The position numbers and the translations under genes were made by a program. A stretch of DNA of 64,000 nt, from positions 124,001 through 188,000 of the forward strand of contig JAFWRO010000035.1 in assembly GCA_017519885.1 (NCBI GenBank), written 5' to 3'. Within the stretch, counting starts at the first letter, position 1, and each line of letters opens with the position of its first letter. The notes below the pieces were generated by a model that worked only from the letters and a program-made list of their open reading frames with translations, made no database searches and was not told where the DNA came from. Below are positions 13,419 to 23,600 of the stretch, one piece after another. This DNA comes from Liminaster sp017519885 (GTDB lineage Bacteria > Bacteroidota > Bacteroidia > Bacteroidales > UBA3663).

Positions 13419-13967
13419 TCAGGCCTCTTTAATGACTTGGTCAAAGTTGAGTTCAAGAGGGGTCTTGCGACCGAAGATCTTGACACTCACCTTCAGTTTC
13501 TTCTTTTCGTCGGAAATCTCTTCGATAACACCGTCAAAGTCCTTGAAAGGACCATCATTGACCTTGATGGTCTCACCAACCATGAATGTTACCTGGGCGG
13601 TCTCCTGTGCATCGATGCGTTCGTCCACATTGCCGAGCATAGCGGCAATCTGGTCATCGGGCAGTGGTTCGGGTTTTTTGGTCACACGCCCCATAAGGAA
13701 GTTGACCACATTGGTAGTGTTGGCCAATTGTGCCTGAACCTCGCCCACAAGCTTGCAACGCACGAAGACGTAGCCCGAGAAGAGTACCTTCTCCTTGATG
13801 TCCTTCTTATTGCCTTTCTGCACCACAACCTTCTCGGTGGGGACGATTACCTGCTCGACATTGCCTTTGAATTCACCATTCTTGATTTGTGCCTCAAGAA
13901 GTTCCTTCACCTTCAATTCCTTGCCGCTAATCGCACGAAGGCAATACCATCTGTACTCTACTGCCAT
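13419..13967 (-). CDS. nusG: Transcription termination/antitermination factor NusG
   Basis: RNA polymerase elongation factor that links transcription to translation and to Rho. It has 182 residues from ATG at 13967; a TTG two codons upstream is less likely. The N-terminal NGN domain begins YRWYCLRAISGKE, contains LFSGYVFVRC near residue 65, and is followed by a KOW domain near 130 (FMVGETIKVNDGPFKDFDG). It lies 33 bases after secE. Confidence 0.96.
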   Translation of the reverse strand: MAVEYRWYCLRAISGKELKVKELLEAQIKNGEFKGNVEQVIVPTEKVVVQKGNKKDIKEKVLFSGYVFVRCKLVGEVQAQLANTTNVVNFLMGRVTKKPEPLPDDQIAAMLGNVDERIDAQETAQVTFMVGETIKVNDGPFKDFDGVIEEISDEKKKLKVSVKIFGRKTPLELNFDQVIKEA

Positions 13968-14000
13968 ACTCAAAACACTTTTGTGGGGTTAGAGATGCGC

Positions 14001-14201
14001 TTAAAGAGAATAGATGAGTTGCATCAAGCTGAACTTGGAAGCTCCGAAAGCCATATCCATAGCGAGGATCACAAGAGCGATAATCACGGAAGCAGTTAAA
14101 ACGACTACCGAGCTGCTAGTTACCTCCTGAAGAGTTGGCCAAGAAACCTTATTGACCAATTCGTAATAAGATTCTTTTACGTAGTTGATGATTTTCTTCA
14201 T
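14001..14201 (-). CDS. secE: Preprotein translocase subunit SecE
   Basis: Small single-pass subunit of the SecYEG channel, 66 residues, the usual short form. It has an N-terminal amphipathic helix with KVSWPTLQEV, followed by one membrane segment (VVVLTASVIIALVILAMDMA). It sits between tRNA-Trp and nusG, as is conserved in the phylum. Confidence 0.96.
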   Translation of the reverse strand: MKKIINYVKESYYELVNKVSWPTLQEVTSSSVVVLTASVIIALVILAMDMAFGASKFSLMQLIYSL

Positions 14202-14217
14202 TTTCTTATTTATTTAT

Positions 14218-14293
14218 TGGCACGGGTGGTAAGGTTCGAACTCACGACACCTGGTTTTGGAGACCAGTGCTCTACCGACTGAGCTACACCCGT
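14218..14293 (-). tRNA. tRNA-Trp (anticodon CCA)
   Basis: The minus strand folds as a cloverleaf: acceptor ACGGGTG with CACCCGT, and an anticodon stem CTGGT/ACCAG holding the loop CTCCAAA with anticodon CCA. The T arm contains GTTCGAA. The 3' CCA is encoded at 14218-14220. It lies between tuf and secE within the operon. Confidence 0.97.
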
Positions 14294-14362
14294 AGAATGC
14301 GAACTACCCGCGCAAGGGCGCCGATAGTCCGCAAAATGATTTACTCGTTGCAGTCAAGGAGA

Positions 14363-15547
14363 TTAGAGAATCTCGGTGATCTGACCAGAACCTACGGTGC
14401 GGCCACCCTCACGGATAGCGAACTGGAGACCCTGAGCCATAGCAACTGGGGTAATCAGAGTAACGTCGATGGATACGTGATCGCCAGGCATTACCATTTC
14501 AACACCTTCTGGGAGCATAATCTCACCAGTAACGTCCATGGTGCGGAGATAGAACTGTGGACGATAGTGGTTGTGGAATGGAGTGTGACGGCCACCCTCT
14601 TCATTCTTGAGGACGTAGATCTGAGCCTTGAAGTGGTCGTGAGGAGTAACGCTGTTGGGCTTGCAGAGCACCATACCACGCTTAACCTCGTTCTTGTCAA
14701 CGCCACGGAGGAGAAGACCAACGTTGTCACCAGCCTCGCCCTCATCGAGGAGCTTGCGGAACATCTCGACGCCAGTAACGACGGTGAGACGATCAGCGCC
14801 AAGGCCAAGGAGCTGTACCTGGTCACCAACCTTAACGACACCGGTCTCGATACGGCCAGTAGCAACGGTGCCACGACCGGTGATAGAGAAGATATCCTCG
14901 ATAGGCATAAGGAAAGGCTTGTCAAGGGCGCGAGGAGGCAGCTGAATCCAGTTGTCGCAAGCGTCCATGAGCTCCATAATCTTATCCTCCCACTCGGGCA
15001 CACCATTGAGGGCGCCAAGGGCAGAACCGCGGATGAATGGGGTGTCCTCCTCGAAGTTGTACTGCTCGAGCAGGTCGCGCATCTCCATCTCAACGAGATC
15101 AAGCATCTCCTCGTCGTCAACCTGGTCGCACTTGTTGATGAATACCACGAGACGTGGAACGTTCACCTGACGAGCGAGAAGGATGTGCTCACGAGTCTGG
15201 GGCATAGGACCATCGGTAGCAGCAACTACGATGATAGCGCCATCCATCTGGGCAGCACCAGTAACCATGTTCTTCACATAGTCAGCGTGGCCAGGGCAGT
15301 CAACGTGAGCATAGTGACGCTTGGCGGTCTCATACTCGATGTGAGCGGTGTTGATGGTGATACCACGCTCCTTCTCCTCAGGGGCGTTATCAATCTGATC
15401 GAAAGACTTAACCTCCTCCTTGCAGAAGCCCTTCTTGTGAAGTACGAGTGAGATAGCAGCGGTCAGAGTAGTCTTACCGTGATCGACGTGACCGATAGTA
15501 CCAATGTTAACATGTGGTTTCGAACGGTCAAATTGTTCTTTTGCCAT
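14363..15547 (-). CDS. tuf: Elongation factor Tu
   Basis: GTPase that delivers aminoacyl-tRNA to the ribosome, 394 residues. The G motifs are GHVDHGKTT (P loop, near residue 18), DCPGHADYVKNM near 80 and NKCDQVD near 135. The C-terminal domains 2 and 3 are complete and end VGSGQITEIL. It is flanked by tRNA genes on both sides in a single transcription unit read from the promoter at 15829-15860. Confidence 0.99.
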   Translation of the reverse strand: MAKEQFDRSKPHVNIGTIGHVDHGKTTLTAAISLVLHKKGFCKEEVKSFDQIDNAPEEKERGITINTAHIEYETAKRHYAHVDCPGHADYVKNMVTGAAQMDGAIIVVAATDGPMPQTREHILLARQVNVPRLVVFINKCDQVDDEEMLDLVEMEMRDLLEQYNFEEDTPFIRGSALGALNGVPEWEDKIMELMDACDNWIQLPPRALDKPFLMPIEDIFSITGRGTVATGRIETGVVKVGDQVQLLGLGADRLTVVTGVEMFRKLLDEGEAGDNVGLLLRGVDKNEVKRGMVLCKPNSVTPHDHFKAQIYVLKNEEGGRHTPFHNHYRPQFYLRTMDVTGEIMLPEGVEMVMPGDHVSIDVTLITPVAMAQGLQFAIREGGRTVGSGQITEIL

Positions 15548-15608
15548 AGTTTAGTAATTGTTTTATTAAAAGTTTATATTGTTTGGTCTGATTTCCAGAA
15601 TTCTCTTG

Positions 15609-15680
<72 letters not shown>

Positions 15681-15719
15681 AACATTTTCAGTTCAAAACC
15701 CACACATTTGGTGTCTTGG

Positions 15720-15792
15720 AGCGGGCAACGAGACTCGAACTCGCAACATTCAGCTTGGAGGGCTGACACTCTACCAATTGAGCTATACCCGC
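15720..15792 (-). tRNA. tRNA-Gly (anticodon TCC)
   Basis: A 73-base cloverleaf on the minus strand: acceptor GCGGGTA with TGCCCGC, and an anticodon stem TCAGC/GCTGA with loop CCTCCAA giving anticodon TCC. The T arm contains GTTCGAG. No CCA is encoded. It is the first gene after the operon promoter. Confidence 0.96.
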
Positions 15793-15828
15793 GGGTAAGG
15801 GGCGTATCGTCCCCACGTTTTGCGGGTG

Positions 15829-15860
15829 CAAAGGTAGAAAATTAATTTTATACCGCCAAA
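15829..15860 (-). promoter_or_regulatory. Promoter of the tRNA-Gly to rpoC operon
   Basis: The minus strand carries TTTG at 15857-15860, a 20-base spacer and TACCTTTG at 15829-15836, matching the Bacteroidetes housekeeping promoter (TTTG, N19-21, TAnnTTTG). It lies 37 bases before the tRNA-Gly 5' end, a normal distance for a stable-RNA leader. Confidence 0.8.
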
Positions 15861-15885
15861 TATTTTTACGACTTTTTTGAAAAAT

Positions 15886-15923
15886 CCCCCCAAAAAAGGT
15901 GATTTTTCGCCTTTTCGGGAGGG
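15886..15923 (-). terminator. Terminator after hpf
   Basis: The minus-strand RNA forms CCCTCC...GAAAAGG with CCTTTT...GGGGGG around an A-rich loop, then ATTTTT. It lies about 77 bases after the hpf stop and just upstream of the tRNA-Gly operon promoter, so it separates the two transcription units. Confidence 0.6.
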
Positions 15924-15999
15924 ACGTATAGCAAATTTGTCGCTTTTAAATGTCAAATTGTTGCTTTAAAACCGGTTAAGCACGTGTGAATGGTGTGAA

Positions 16000-16290
16000 T
16001 CAATGTCTTTTTTCCTTAGCCTTGATAACTTGACGTTCAAGGGCCTCGATAGCCTGACTAGCGGCATCTTCAAATTTTTCGGCGATCTTGGAAGCGTAGA
16101 ACAACTCGTCGCCTACATGGAGTTTGACTCCTACTTCCCTGTTAGACTTTTCGGTGGTATTAAGAATTTTCAACTGCACTTCGGCTACGCGGATCTCCGT
16201 GAATCGGTTCATCTTGCCGAGTTTCTTTGTGATGTACGCGTTGAGTGACTCTGATGTCTCGAAGTTGACGGACTGGATAGTGATCTCCAT
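16000..16290 (-). CDS. hpf: Ribosome hibernation-promoting factor (HPF/RaiA family)
   Basis: Short-form HPF of 96 residues that binds the 30S subunit and silences ribosomes in stationary phase. The N-terminus MEITIQSVNFETSESLNAYITKK fits the family, followed by KLGKMNRF, a beta-strand region and a basic C-terminal helix (EALERQVIKAKEKRH). There is no long C-terminal dimerisation domain. It lies 64 bases after xerC on the same strand and is probably co-transcribed with it. Confidence 0.92.
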   Translation of the reverse strand: MEITIQSVNFETSESLNAYITKKLGKMNRFTEIRVAEVQLKILNTTEKSNREVGVKLHVGDELFYASKIAEKFEDAASQAIEALERQVIKAKEKRH

Positions 16291-16354
16291 AATGGTCTCC
16301 TTTCTTTAAGATGTTAAAGTAAACTGGATGTTTATCACGTATGGCCTCACCGCA

Positions 16355-17245
16355 TTACTTCGCGCGGGGATGGGCCTGTTTGTAGTTTTCTATGATGTCT
16401 TTTGGCGTAAGATGCGTATAGACTTCGGTCGATTGGAGGGAAGCATGGCCTAGCAGTTCTTTCACTGCCATTAGGTCGGCGCCCTCGGCCAACATATTGG
16501 TGGCAAACGAGTGTCTTAGGACGTGTGCCCCCTTGCGCGACAATTGCGGCAGATGGGCAAGGTACTTGTGAGCCAAAGCATACACCCGCTGAGGCGTAAG
16601 GGGATTGCCGTCGATATCAGTGAAGAAATGGTCAGTTTCCATTCCCACCTCGGCATTCCGGCGATCGCGATATTGGGCAATAAGCGCTTCGAGTTCGGGA
16701 CCCGTAGGAATCAACCGCTCCTTGTTGCCCTTGCCCATCACCTTGAGTTGATGGCCATCGAGATCGACGTCTCGGTCCTTGAGACCTGCGGCTTCAGAGC
16801 GACGCATACCCGTGGAGTAGAGCATATCGATGAGCAAGTGGTCACGTATGCCCTCGAAGTCTTGACCATAGTCGATATCGTCGAGCAGATAATCCATCTG
16901 GTCTTCGCTAATCCAGACGGGCAACGTCCGGGGAATCTTGGGCGATGGCAGTAGCGTGAGCGGATTGGTGGTAATCAATCCCTGACGTCTCAAGTAGCGA
17001 TAGAAGCTGCGAAGACAACATATCCTACGCTTGATGCTCGAAGCCGCCTGATGTCGCTGTCCCATTTCGGCCATCCACCCTCTGACAATGTTGAGGTCGG
17101 GTTGGAGCGGGTCGAACGAACCTGTCATGCGGGTCACAAAATCCTCGAAGTGCTCCAAATCGTCAGAATATGCCTCGACGGTGCGGTCAGAATAGTTCCT
17201 CTCGTACTGTATATAATTTAAAAAGGAGAGGATATGTCCATTCAT
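16355..17245 (-). CDS. xerC: Tyrosine recombinase XerC/XerD type
   Basis: Site-specific recombinase that resolves chromosome dimers at dif, 296 residues. It has an N-terminal SAM-like core-binding domain (YIQYERNYSDRTVEAY) and a C-terminal catalytic domain with Arg in STGMRRSEAAGL near residue 150, HxxR in HVLRHSFATNM near 243, His in LLGHASLQSTEVY near 266, and the nucleophile Tyr in that last motif. All catalytic residues are present, and the conserved position next to hpf and tuf supports the housekeeping Xer role rather than an integrase. Between it and the next gene (17246-17416) I see only AT-rich sequence. Confidence 0.9.
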   Translation of the reverse strand: MNGHILSFLNYIQYERNYSDRTVEAYSDDLEHFEDFVTRMTGSFDPLQPDLNIVRGWMAEMGQRHQAASSIKRRICCLRSFYRYLRRQGLITTNPLTLLPSPKIPRTLPVWISEDQMDYLLDDIDYGQDFEGIRDHLLIDMLYSTGMRRSEAAGLKDRDVDLDGHQLKVMGKGNKERLIPTGPELEALIAQYRDRRNAEVGMETDHFFTDIDGNPLTPQRVYALAHKYLAHLPQLSRKGAHVLRHSFATNMLAEGADLMAVKELLGHASLQSTEVYTHLTPKDIIENYKQAHPRAK

Positions 17246-17416
17246 AGTTGTTATTTCGACGGGTTAACTGGCAATAGATACCAAGGATTTGTGACACTGC
17301 AAATATAAGCAATTAATTTCATCAAACGAAATTTTAAATGCAAAAAATGTAAAAAACCGCTCATTATTCCATTTTTGTGCAAGTTTTGACACCTCTTACA
17401 CGTAAAAATCCTCGAT

Positions 17417-18433
17417 TTATGCATGTGTACGCAACTTATTCACAGGTCTCGTAGGCTTGACGAACTTGCGATACATCTTCAAGTAGAGCGGCACGCTCTT
17501 GTTGATAAGTCGAAACTTGTAGCGTTCGGTTTTGTTCAAGTATTTGTTGACCGAAAGCGGATAGTACGGCAGCGACTTGTAATCGCCCGGGAACTCATAC
17601 AACCCGCATCGACAGAGGTTTGACAATGCCTGCGAGAAAAGGTACGACACACGATTGATGAAGGTGTAACGAATGGCCGACTCGATCTGCGTATGCTCCA
17701 TAGCGAAATTCCATAGAATCTGGCAGATGTTAAGCAGGTCATCAGTCTTCTTGGGATTCTTGCTGTTGGTGATAGAGGCTGCTCGCTGATAGAAATTATA
17801 CACGTTCAAGTTCTCGAACGCGATACGACGGGCAAAGAAATATGCCCTTGGTGTGAACTCCTGGTCTTCGTGATAGGCGCCATCGAGGAACTGCAGTCCA
17901 TAGCGTTCGATGAAACCACGGCGATATATGGCAGCCCATGCGGCTGCCGGCATACCACAATTGAGCAGGAATTCCTCGCCTTTCACCGTTCGACCGTTTG
18001 TTTTGTCGATGATTTTATATGGCGTTGAGGTTCCCTTGTCTTCATCCACCATATTGAGTCCGAAGCAAAGCACATCGAGGCGCTCCTTCTCTGCCCTTTC
18101 GAGCAGACGAGGTGCGAAACACGACTCCAGGCTATCGTCTCCATCGACCCACCAAACGTAATTGCCTCTTGCCTTCTTGAAGCCAGCATTACGAGCAGCA
18201 CTGAGACCGTGATTCTCCTGATCGATGATGATAACTGGGGCAGTCTTAACGTCCGACTGGGCCTCACGTGCCAAAAAGTCTTCAAGTACCTGGCGTGAAT
18301 CATCAGTCGAGCCGTCGTTGACGCAGATGATTTCATAGTCATCGGGATCAAGACCTTGGTTACGAACCGATGCTAGGCATCTGCCCAGCCATTTCGATAT
18401 ATTATATATAGGTATAATGAAACTGAGTCGCAT
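17417..18433 (-). CDS. Family 2 glycosyltransferase
   Basis: Inverting GT-A glycosyltransferase of 338 residues. The N-terminus IPIYNISKWLGRCLASVRNQ is typical of GT2 capsule/O-antigen enzymes, followed by VNDGSTDDSR near residue 38 and the metal-binding motif WWVDGDDS near 90. The C-terminus has basic segments but no clear membrane helix. Donor and acceptor cannot be predicted. It is the last gene of the surface-glycan cluster behind uvrA, 57 bases after the preceding glycosyltransferase. Confidence 0.88.
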   Translation of the reverse strand: MRLSFIIPIYNISKWLGRCLASVRNQGLDPDDYEIICVNDGSTDDSRQVLEDFLAREAQSDVKTAPVIIIDQENHGLSAARNAGFKKARGNYVWWVDGDDSLESCFAPRLLERAEKERLDVLCFGLNMVDEDKGTSTPYKIIDKTNGRTVKGEEFLLNCGMPAAAWAAIYRRGFIERYGLQFLDGAYHEDQEFTPRAYFFARRIAFENLNVYNFYQRAASITNSKNPKKTDDLLNICQILWNFAMEHTQIESAIRYTFINRVSYLFSQALSNLCRCGLYEFPGDYKSLPYYPLSVNKYLNKTERYKFRLINKSVPLYLKMYRKFVKPTRPVNKLRTHA

Positions 18434-18490
18434 GGTTAATTAGGATTAATTTAAAATAATGTATATAGTAATAACGTAAGATGTCTCAAT

Positions 18491-19339
18491 TTATTGTCTT
18501 GACTGCTTACGAAGTTTGAAAAGTTCATAATCCACCAGCATTCGATAGCGCAAGCCCTGACGTGTATGCCAGTACCATCCGGGATAACCATCGAGAAAAC
18601 CTCCCATGAAGATGTATCGGCTGATGAAGTAAATGACGGGTCTGACAAAGAGCGGACAATGGGCATAGAGCCGCTTGACCCAACGTTTGCGCTCAGCACT
18701 GGTGCCGAATAGACGGCCTTTAACTTCATCGGCACCAGCCTTCTGACGCTCCATCTGAAGCATATTACGGGCTTCTCGCTTGGCATAGCCCTGATGCTTG
18801 GCCCACCACCAATCGAGGTCCCGCAGGTTCCAGTCGGTCTGGTCTCCGTTCCAATAGACGGTTTCCCCACTCATCACAATAAGATGCTCGTCCATCAGTT
18901 TATCTTCGCAACGTCCGAACCCGCGACGGATAATCTTGATTTGGGGAGCGGGATACCACCCTCCATGCCTAAGCGGCCTACCCATGAAGATAATCTGCTT
19001 GTTAACATAGATTCCATTCACATTATCGGCTAACGCAGGCAGATGCTCCTCGGCCAAGGAAGCCAAATGGTCGGTGATGACCTCGTCGGCATCCAGTCGC
19101 CAGATCCACTGATTTTCGATAGGGAGGTTATCTAGAGCCCAGTTGAACTGTTCAGCCTGATAACTGAAACTATGTTGGACAACATGAGCACCGAGCCTTT
19201 CGGCGATTTCGCATGTCCTGTCGGTACTATATGAATCGACTACCCAGACGTCACTGCACACCTTTCGTGCCGAAAGGATGCAACGCTCCATATGGAGTTC
19301 CTCGTCTTTTGTGAGTATGACACATGCAATATCCAGCAT
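18491..19339 (-). CDS. Family 2 glycosyltransferase, WaaE/KdtX-like
   Basis: A 282-residue GT2 enzyme. The start MLDIACVILTKDEELHMERC is chosen because the domain begins there, though the frame stays open 33 codons upstream. Motifs: VVDSYSTDRTCEIAERLGA, then RLDADEVI with the DxD metal site near residue 95. This pattern resembles LPS-core WaaE/KdtX glycosyltransferases, which add glucose in enterobacteria; the sugar here is unknown. It lies 14 bases after the acetyltransferase gene. Confidence 0.87.
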   Translation of the reverse strand: MLDIACVILTKDEELHMERCILSARKVCSDVWVVDSYSTDRTCEIAERLGAHVVQHSFSYQAEQFNWALDNLPIENQWIWRLDADEVITDHLASLAEEHLPALADNVNGIYVNKQIIFMGRPLRHGGWYPAPQIKIIRRGFGRCEDKLMDEHLIVMSGETVYWNGDQTDWNLRDLDWWWAKHQGYAKREARNMLQMERQKAGADEVKGRLFGTSAERKRWVKRLYAHCPLFVRPVIYFISRYIFMGGFLDGYPGWYWHTRQGLRYRMLVDYELFKLRKQSRQ

Positions 19340-19353
19340 AAGTCGACAACAGT

Positions 19354-19899
19354 TCAATTGTCCAACGTCTTGATCACGACAGCAGGATTGCCCCCTACGA
19401 TAGTGCGTGGCAACACATCCTTCACTACGCAGGCACAAGCAGCGACCACAGCACCTTCACCTACCGACACTCCCATATTGACATATGCCCGAGTGCCCAC
19501 CCAGGCGCCCTTGCCGATTGTCACAGGGGCCACTACGAGCCCTGTCCTGGCATTGTTAGTCGTGCAGCTCTCGTGCCCTGCGGTGCAGACGTAGGCATAC
19601 TGCGAGAGACAAGCATCGTCATCAAGCGTTACCCTTGCCTGGTTATAGACGATTGCATGAGGGCCAATGCAACTGTGACTGCCCAGCGTCAATAGCCAAG
19701 GAGCCCACACCTTGCTCGAGGCATATACCTCGGCGCTCCATGCCACATTTGCCCCGAACAGTTTCAGCAGAACGATGCGCCAAGGGCGGAAGACTTTGGT
19801 GCCAAAAGGACGAAACAGGCCGAAACGCACCACGTTCCATATCGCGCGGCGCAATTTGTTACCCAAAGTAACATGACCTATCGTCTGTTTAGGATACAT
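19354..19899 (-). CDS. Hexapeptide-repeat acetyltransferase, WcaF-like
   Basis: Left-handed beta-helix acyltransferase of 181 residues, probably acetylating a surface polysaccharide sugar. Features: an N-terminal segment with LGNKLRRAIWNVV, then hexapeptide coils such as IGPHAIVYNQARVTLDDDA, VTIGKGAWVGTRAYVNMGV and VGEGAVVAACACVVKDV, closed by the usual VGGNPAVVIK. The catalytic His of the family is likely in CTAGHESC. It is 12 bases from the upstream glycosyltransferase, and the gene pair resembles the wcaE-wcaF arrangement of colanic-acid loci. Confidence 0.88.
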   Translation of the reverse strand: MYPKQTIGHVTLGNKLRRAIWNVVRFGLFRPFGTKVFRPWRIVLLKLFGANVAWSAEVYASSKVWAPWLLTLGSHSCIGPHAIVYNQARVTLDDDACLSQYAYVCTAGHESCTTNNARTGLVVAPVTIGKGAWVGTRAYVNMGVSVGEGAVVAACACVVKDVLPRTIVGGNPAVVIKTLDN

Positions 19900-19911
19900 A
19901 ACATAAAACGT

Positions 19912-20652
19912 CTAACCCAAGAACCTCCACTTGAAGTATTCTTTCACCCAACGCCAGGAGATGTGCTGCGATTGTACACCGAGATACTCGCCTTTGACGA
20001 TTCGTTGGTTCAACAGCCGGGCATCCCGCTCTTCTTCCTGCATGACGACTACGGGCATATCGATAACCGTAAGGCTATCGTGCCCGACCTCGTGATAGAG
20101 TTGGTACTGCAACGCATAGTCGGCTCCCAAGGGATAATCGAGGTCAAACCGGCAAACGTCGGCGCGGATGAAACTCGATGCCACGCCGAAAGCCGGCTCC
20201 AAAGGTATCACATCGATGGGCTTGGCGGCTTCGAATCGAGAGCCTTCACCATTGGGCTTCTCCTTCTGCACCCCGCCACCGATCATCCTGAGACTATCAA
20301 GGTTCAGTCTCTCCATCGAAAAGATCTGGGCAAGAACTTTCTCATGAGGGAATCGGTCGCCCGCATAGAGGAAAAAGAGCCACTGCTTGTCGGTGCCAAC
20401 AAGTTCGATGGCTTTTTTTGTCGCCCGATTCATGGCGTCGTATGTCCCATTGTTCGGCTCACTGGTCCAGTAGGTCAATTGTTCATCATACCTCTTGACA
20501 ATGTCCAAGGTCGTATCCGTCGAACAACCATCCCAAATGATATAGTTCATCCTGGGATACTGCTGTTCCAAGACAGAGTGGATCGTCTGTTCGACGACAT
20601 CAGCATCATTGTGACAAACCGTAATGACGGTGATAAGCGGTAGTTCTGCCAT
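19912..20652 (-). CDS. Family 2 glycosyltransferase, WcaE-like
   Basis: A 246-residue GT2 enzyme. It begins LPLITVITVCHNDADVVEQT, has IIWDGCSTDTT near residue 40 and TSEPNNGTYDAMNRATKKA near 65, followed by FLYAGDRF, where GD replaces the usual DxD. This pattern is typical of WcaE-type transferases. The ATG lies only 3 bases after the uvrA stop, so it is almost certainly read from the uvrA transcript. Confidence 0.87.
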   Translation of the reverse strand: MAELPLITVITVCHNDADVVEQTIHSVLEQQYPRMNYIIWDGCSTDTTLDIVKRYDEQLTYWTSEPNNGTYDAMNRATKKAIELVGTDKQWLFFLYAGDRFPHEKVLAQIFSMERLNLDSLRMIGGGVQKEKPNGEGSRFEAAKPIDVIPLEPAFGVASSFIRADVCRFDLDYPLGADYALQYQLYHEVGHDSLTVIDMPVVVMQEEERDARLLNQRIVKGEYLGVQSQHISWRWVKEYFKWRFLG

Positions 20653-20655
20653 TTG

Positions 20656-23600
20656 TCAATTGAATTTCGAACGCAAATAGCGAGCGGTATAGGAATTATC
20701 ACAAGCACAAAGGTCACGAGGCGTTCCCTGGAAGACAAGGTTGCCGCCCTCTGCACCTCCTTCAGGCCCGAGGTCAATGACATGGTCGGCACATTTGATT
20801 ACATCGAGATTATGCTCGATTACGACCAAAGTATGGCCATGCTGCAACAGGAAGTCGAACGCTTGGAGCAGAACATGCACATCGTACAGATGCAAACCCG
20901 TCGTTGGCTCGTCGAAGATGAACATCGTCTTGTCTCCAACCGATGAAGATGCACCGATGTTCGACAAAGCATTACGCGACCTGCTATCAGCCACATCGCC
21001 CAAGTAGAATGCCAACTTCACGCGCTGGTTCTCACCACCGGACAAGGATGTTGACGACTGTCCGAGTTTGATATAGCCCAAACCTACCTTCTGCAACGGA
21101 AGCAGCCGGCGCACCACATTCTCAGCATAGTTGGCACCCGCCAGTGTCTTGGCATCGCTATCTCCAAAGAATTCGATAGCCTCATCAACACTCATATCGA
21201 GTACATCGGAAATATCCTTGTCCTTATAGTGCACCTCGAGCACATCGCTATTGAAGCGCTTGCCATGACAAGACTCACACTCGATGACAAGATCGGCCAT
21301 AAACTGCATTTCGACGGTGATAGTGCCCTCGCCCTTGCACTCCTCGCATCGTCCACCTTCAACGTTGAAAGAAAATGTTGCCGGCGTGAAGCCCATCTGC
21401 TTCGACAAGGGCTGTTCGGCAAAGAGTTTTCGAATCTCATCGTAGGCCTTCAGGTAAGTGGCGGCATTAGAACGTGTGGATTTGCCAATGGGATTCTGAT
21501 CAATAAATTCGATGTGTTGTATCCTGCGCATATCGCCCTCGAATCCAGCAAAGGCTCCTGGTGCATCACCAGCTTCGCCCATCCAACGCAACATACCACG
21601 ATAAAGGATGTCGCGCACCAAAGTCGATTTGCCCGAACCCGACACTCCTGTTACTACCGTCATTACTCCAAGTGGGAATTTGACGTTGATGTCCTTCAGG
21701 TTATTCTGTACGGCGCCACGCACCTCAATGTAGGACGACCATGGACGAGCAAGCTGAGGCACCGGAATGGTCTCGCGTCCGGTCAGGTATCTAGCAGTAT
21801 AACTGTCACCCTTCGTCAGATCGAAAAGCGGACCTTGGTAGGTGATCTCTCCTCCATAGCGCCCCGCTCGCGGCCCCACATCAATCAACCAATCGGCCGA
21901 GCGTATGATCTCTTCGTCATGCTCCACGACGATGACAGTATTGCCCTGATCGCGCAACTCCTTGAGCACATGGATCAACTGATCGGTGTCGCGACTATGC
22001 AGACCGATGGATGGTTCATCGAGGATATACATCGAACCTACGAGCGCAGAACCTAATGACGTAGCCAGATTGATACGTTGCGACTCGCCTCCCGACAGCG
22101 AATTCGAGAGTCGGTCGAGCGTCAGATACGAAAGGCCTACCTCCTGAAGGAAATGCAGACGGTTCTTAATCTCGGTAAGCAACCGTCGGGCAATCATTTC
22201 CTCGTGTTCCGTCAAGTTCAGCTTGTCGAACCATACTATAAGGTCGCTGACCGACATACGCACCACTTCGGAGATGGATTTGCCTCCCACCTTTACGTAT
22301 TCAGCCTCCTTCTTGAGCCTTGAGCCATGACAAATCGGACAGATCGTCTTGCCACGATAGCGGGCCTGCATAACGCGGTACTGGATCTTGTAGAGGTTTT
22401 CCGACACCATCTGGAAGAAGTCATCGATGCCATACAGTATCTTGCTTTCCTCCCAGCCGGTCACTTCGCTGACAGCATTCTCGCGTGCCGCCTCTTCGCG
22501 CTCCTTACGTGACATTACACCCGCAGGATAACCATGCCAAAGCAAATCCTTCTGTTCCTGTGTCAGCTGGTAATAAGGCCTGTGTACCGGGAATGACTGT
22601 CCGTCACTCAGTATCACCTCTCCAGCCCGCGAGATAAAGTATTTCTTCCATTCCGACATCTTGTCACCGCGCCAAGGGACAACACAATCCTCATAGAGTG
22701 ACAACGCCTTGTTAGGAATTACCAGATCCTCGTCGATGCCCAACACCTTGCCAAAACCCTCGCATTTGGGACATGCACCTGCGGGTGAATTGAAGTTGAA
22801 CATCATATCCGAAGGTTCTTCGAAAGTCATCCCATCCGCCTCAAAGCGTTTGGAAAACAACATCTCTTCGAACGAAGCATTGTTGCCCCACGACTTCAGG
22901 ATAAACTCGCCATCGCCTTCATAGAAGGCAGTCTCGACCGAATCGGCGAAACGTGACAAGGCTGCATGGTCGGCAAACGGAAGCATCACGCGGTCGATTA
23001 CGAGGTTGAAGGGATGCGACTCCACCTCCTCCAATCGGATGAAACGTCCATTGGCTTCTGCACGCGAAAAGCCGCTCTTGATCAGCACCTCGATGTGCTC
23101 CTTCAATGTACGCTCATCAGGCACTTCGACCTTCACCAAGATGGCAAGTCGAGTACCATCGGGCATCTGTTTCGCACGAGCAATGACATCCTCCACCGTG
23201 TGCTTCTTGACAAGTTGTCCGCTTATAGGGCTATAGGTCTTACCCACACGTGCATAAAGCAGACGCAGATAGTCATAAATTTCAGTTGACGTGCCTACGG
23301 TGCTTCGTGGATTGCGAACGATGACCTTCTGTTGGATAGCCACAGCCGGCGGAATGCCAAGGATATAGTCGCATTCAGGTTTTCCCATTCTGCCCAGGAA
23401 CTGGCGGGCATACGACGAAAGTGACTCCACATAACGACGCTGGCCTTCAGCATAGAGAGTATCGAAAGCCAGCGACGATTTGCCCGAACCCGACAAGCCC
23501 GTCACAACTACGAGCTTTCCGCGTGGAATCTCAACGTCGATGTTCTTGAGATTGTTCACGCGTGCCCCTTTGACGATGATGTTTCCTTCGTCAGTCGGAT

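Noticed and set aside
14267..15451. Long open frame opposite tuf, 394 codons
   Set aside because: It mirrors tuf in the complementary frame, has no recognisable domain, and arises from the strong codon bias of the real gene.
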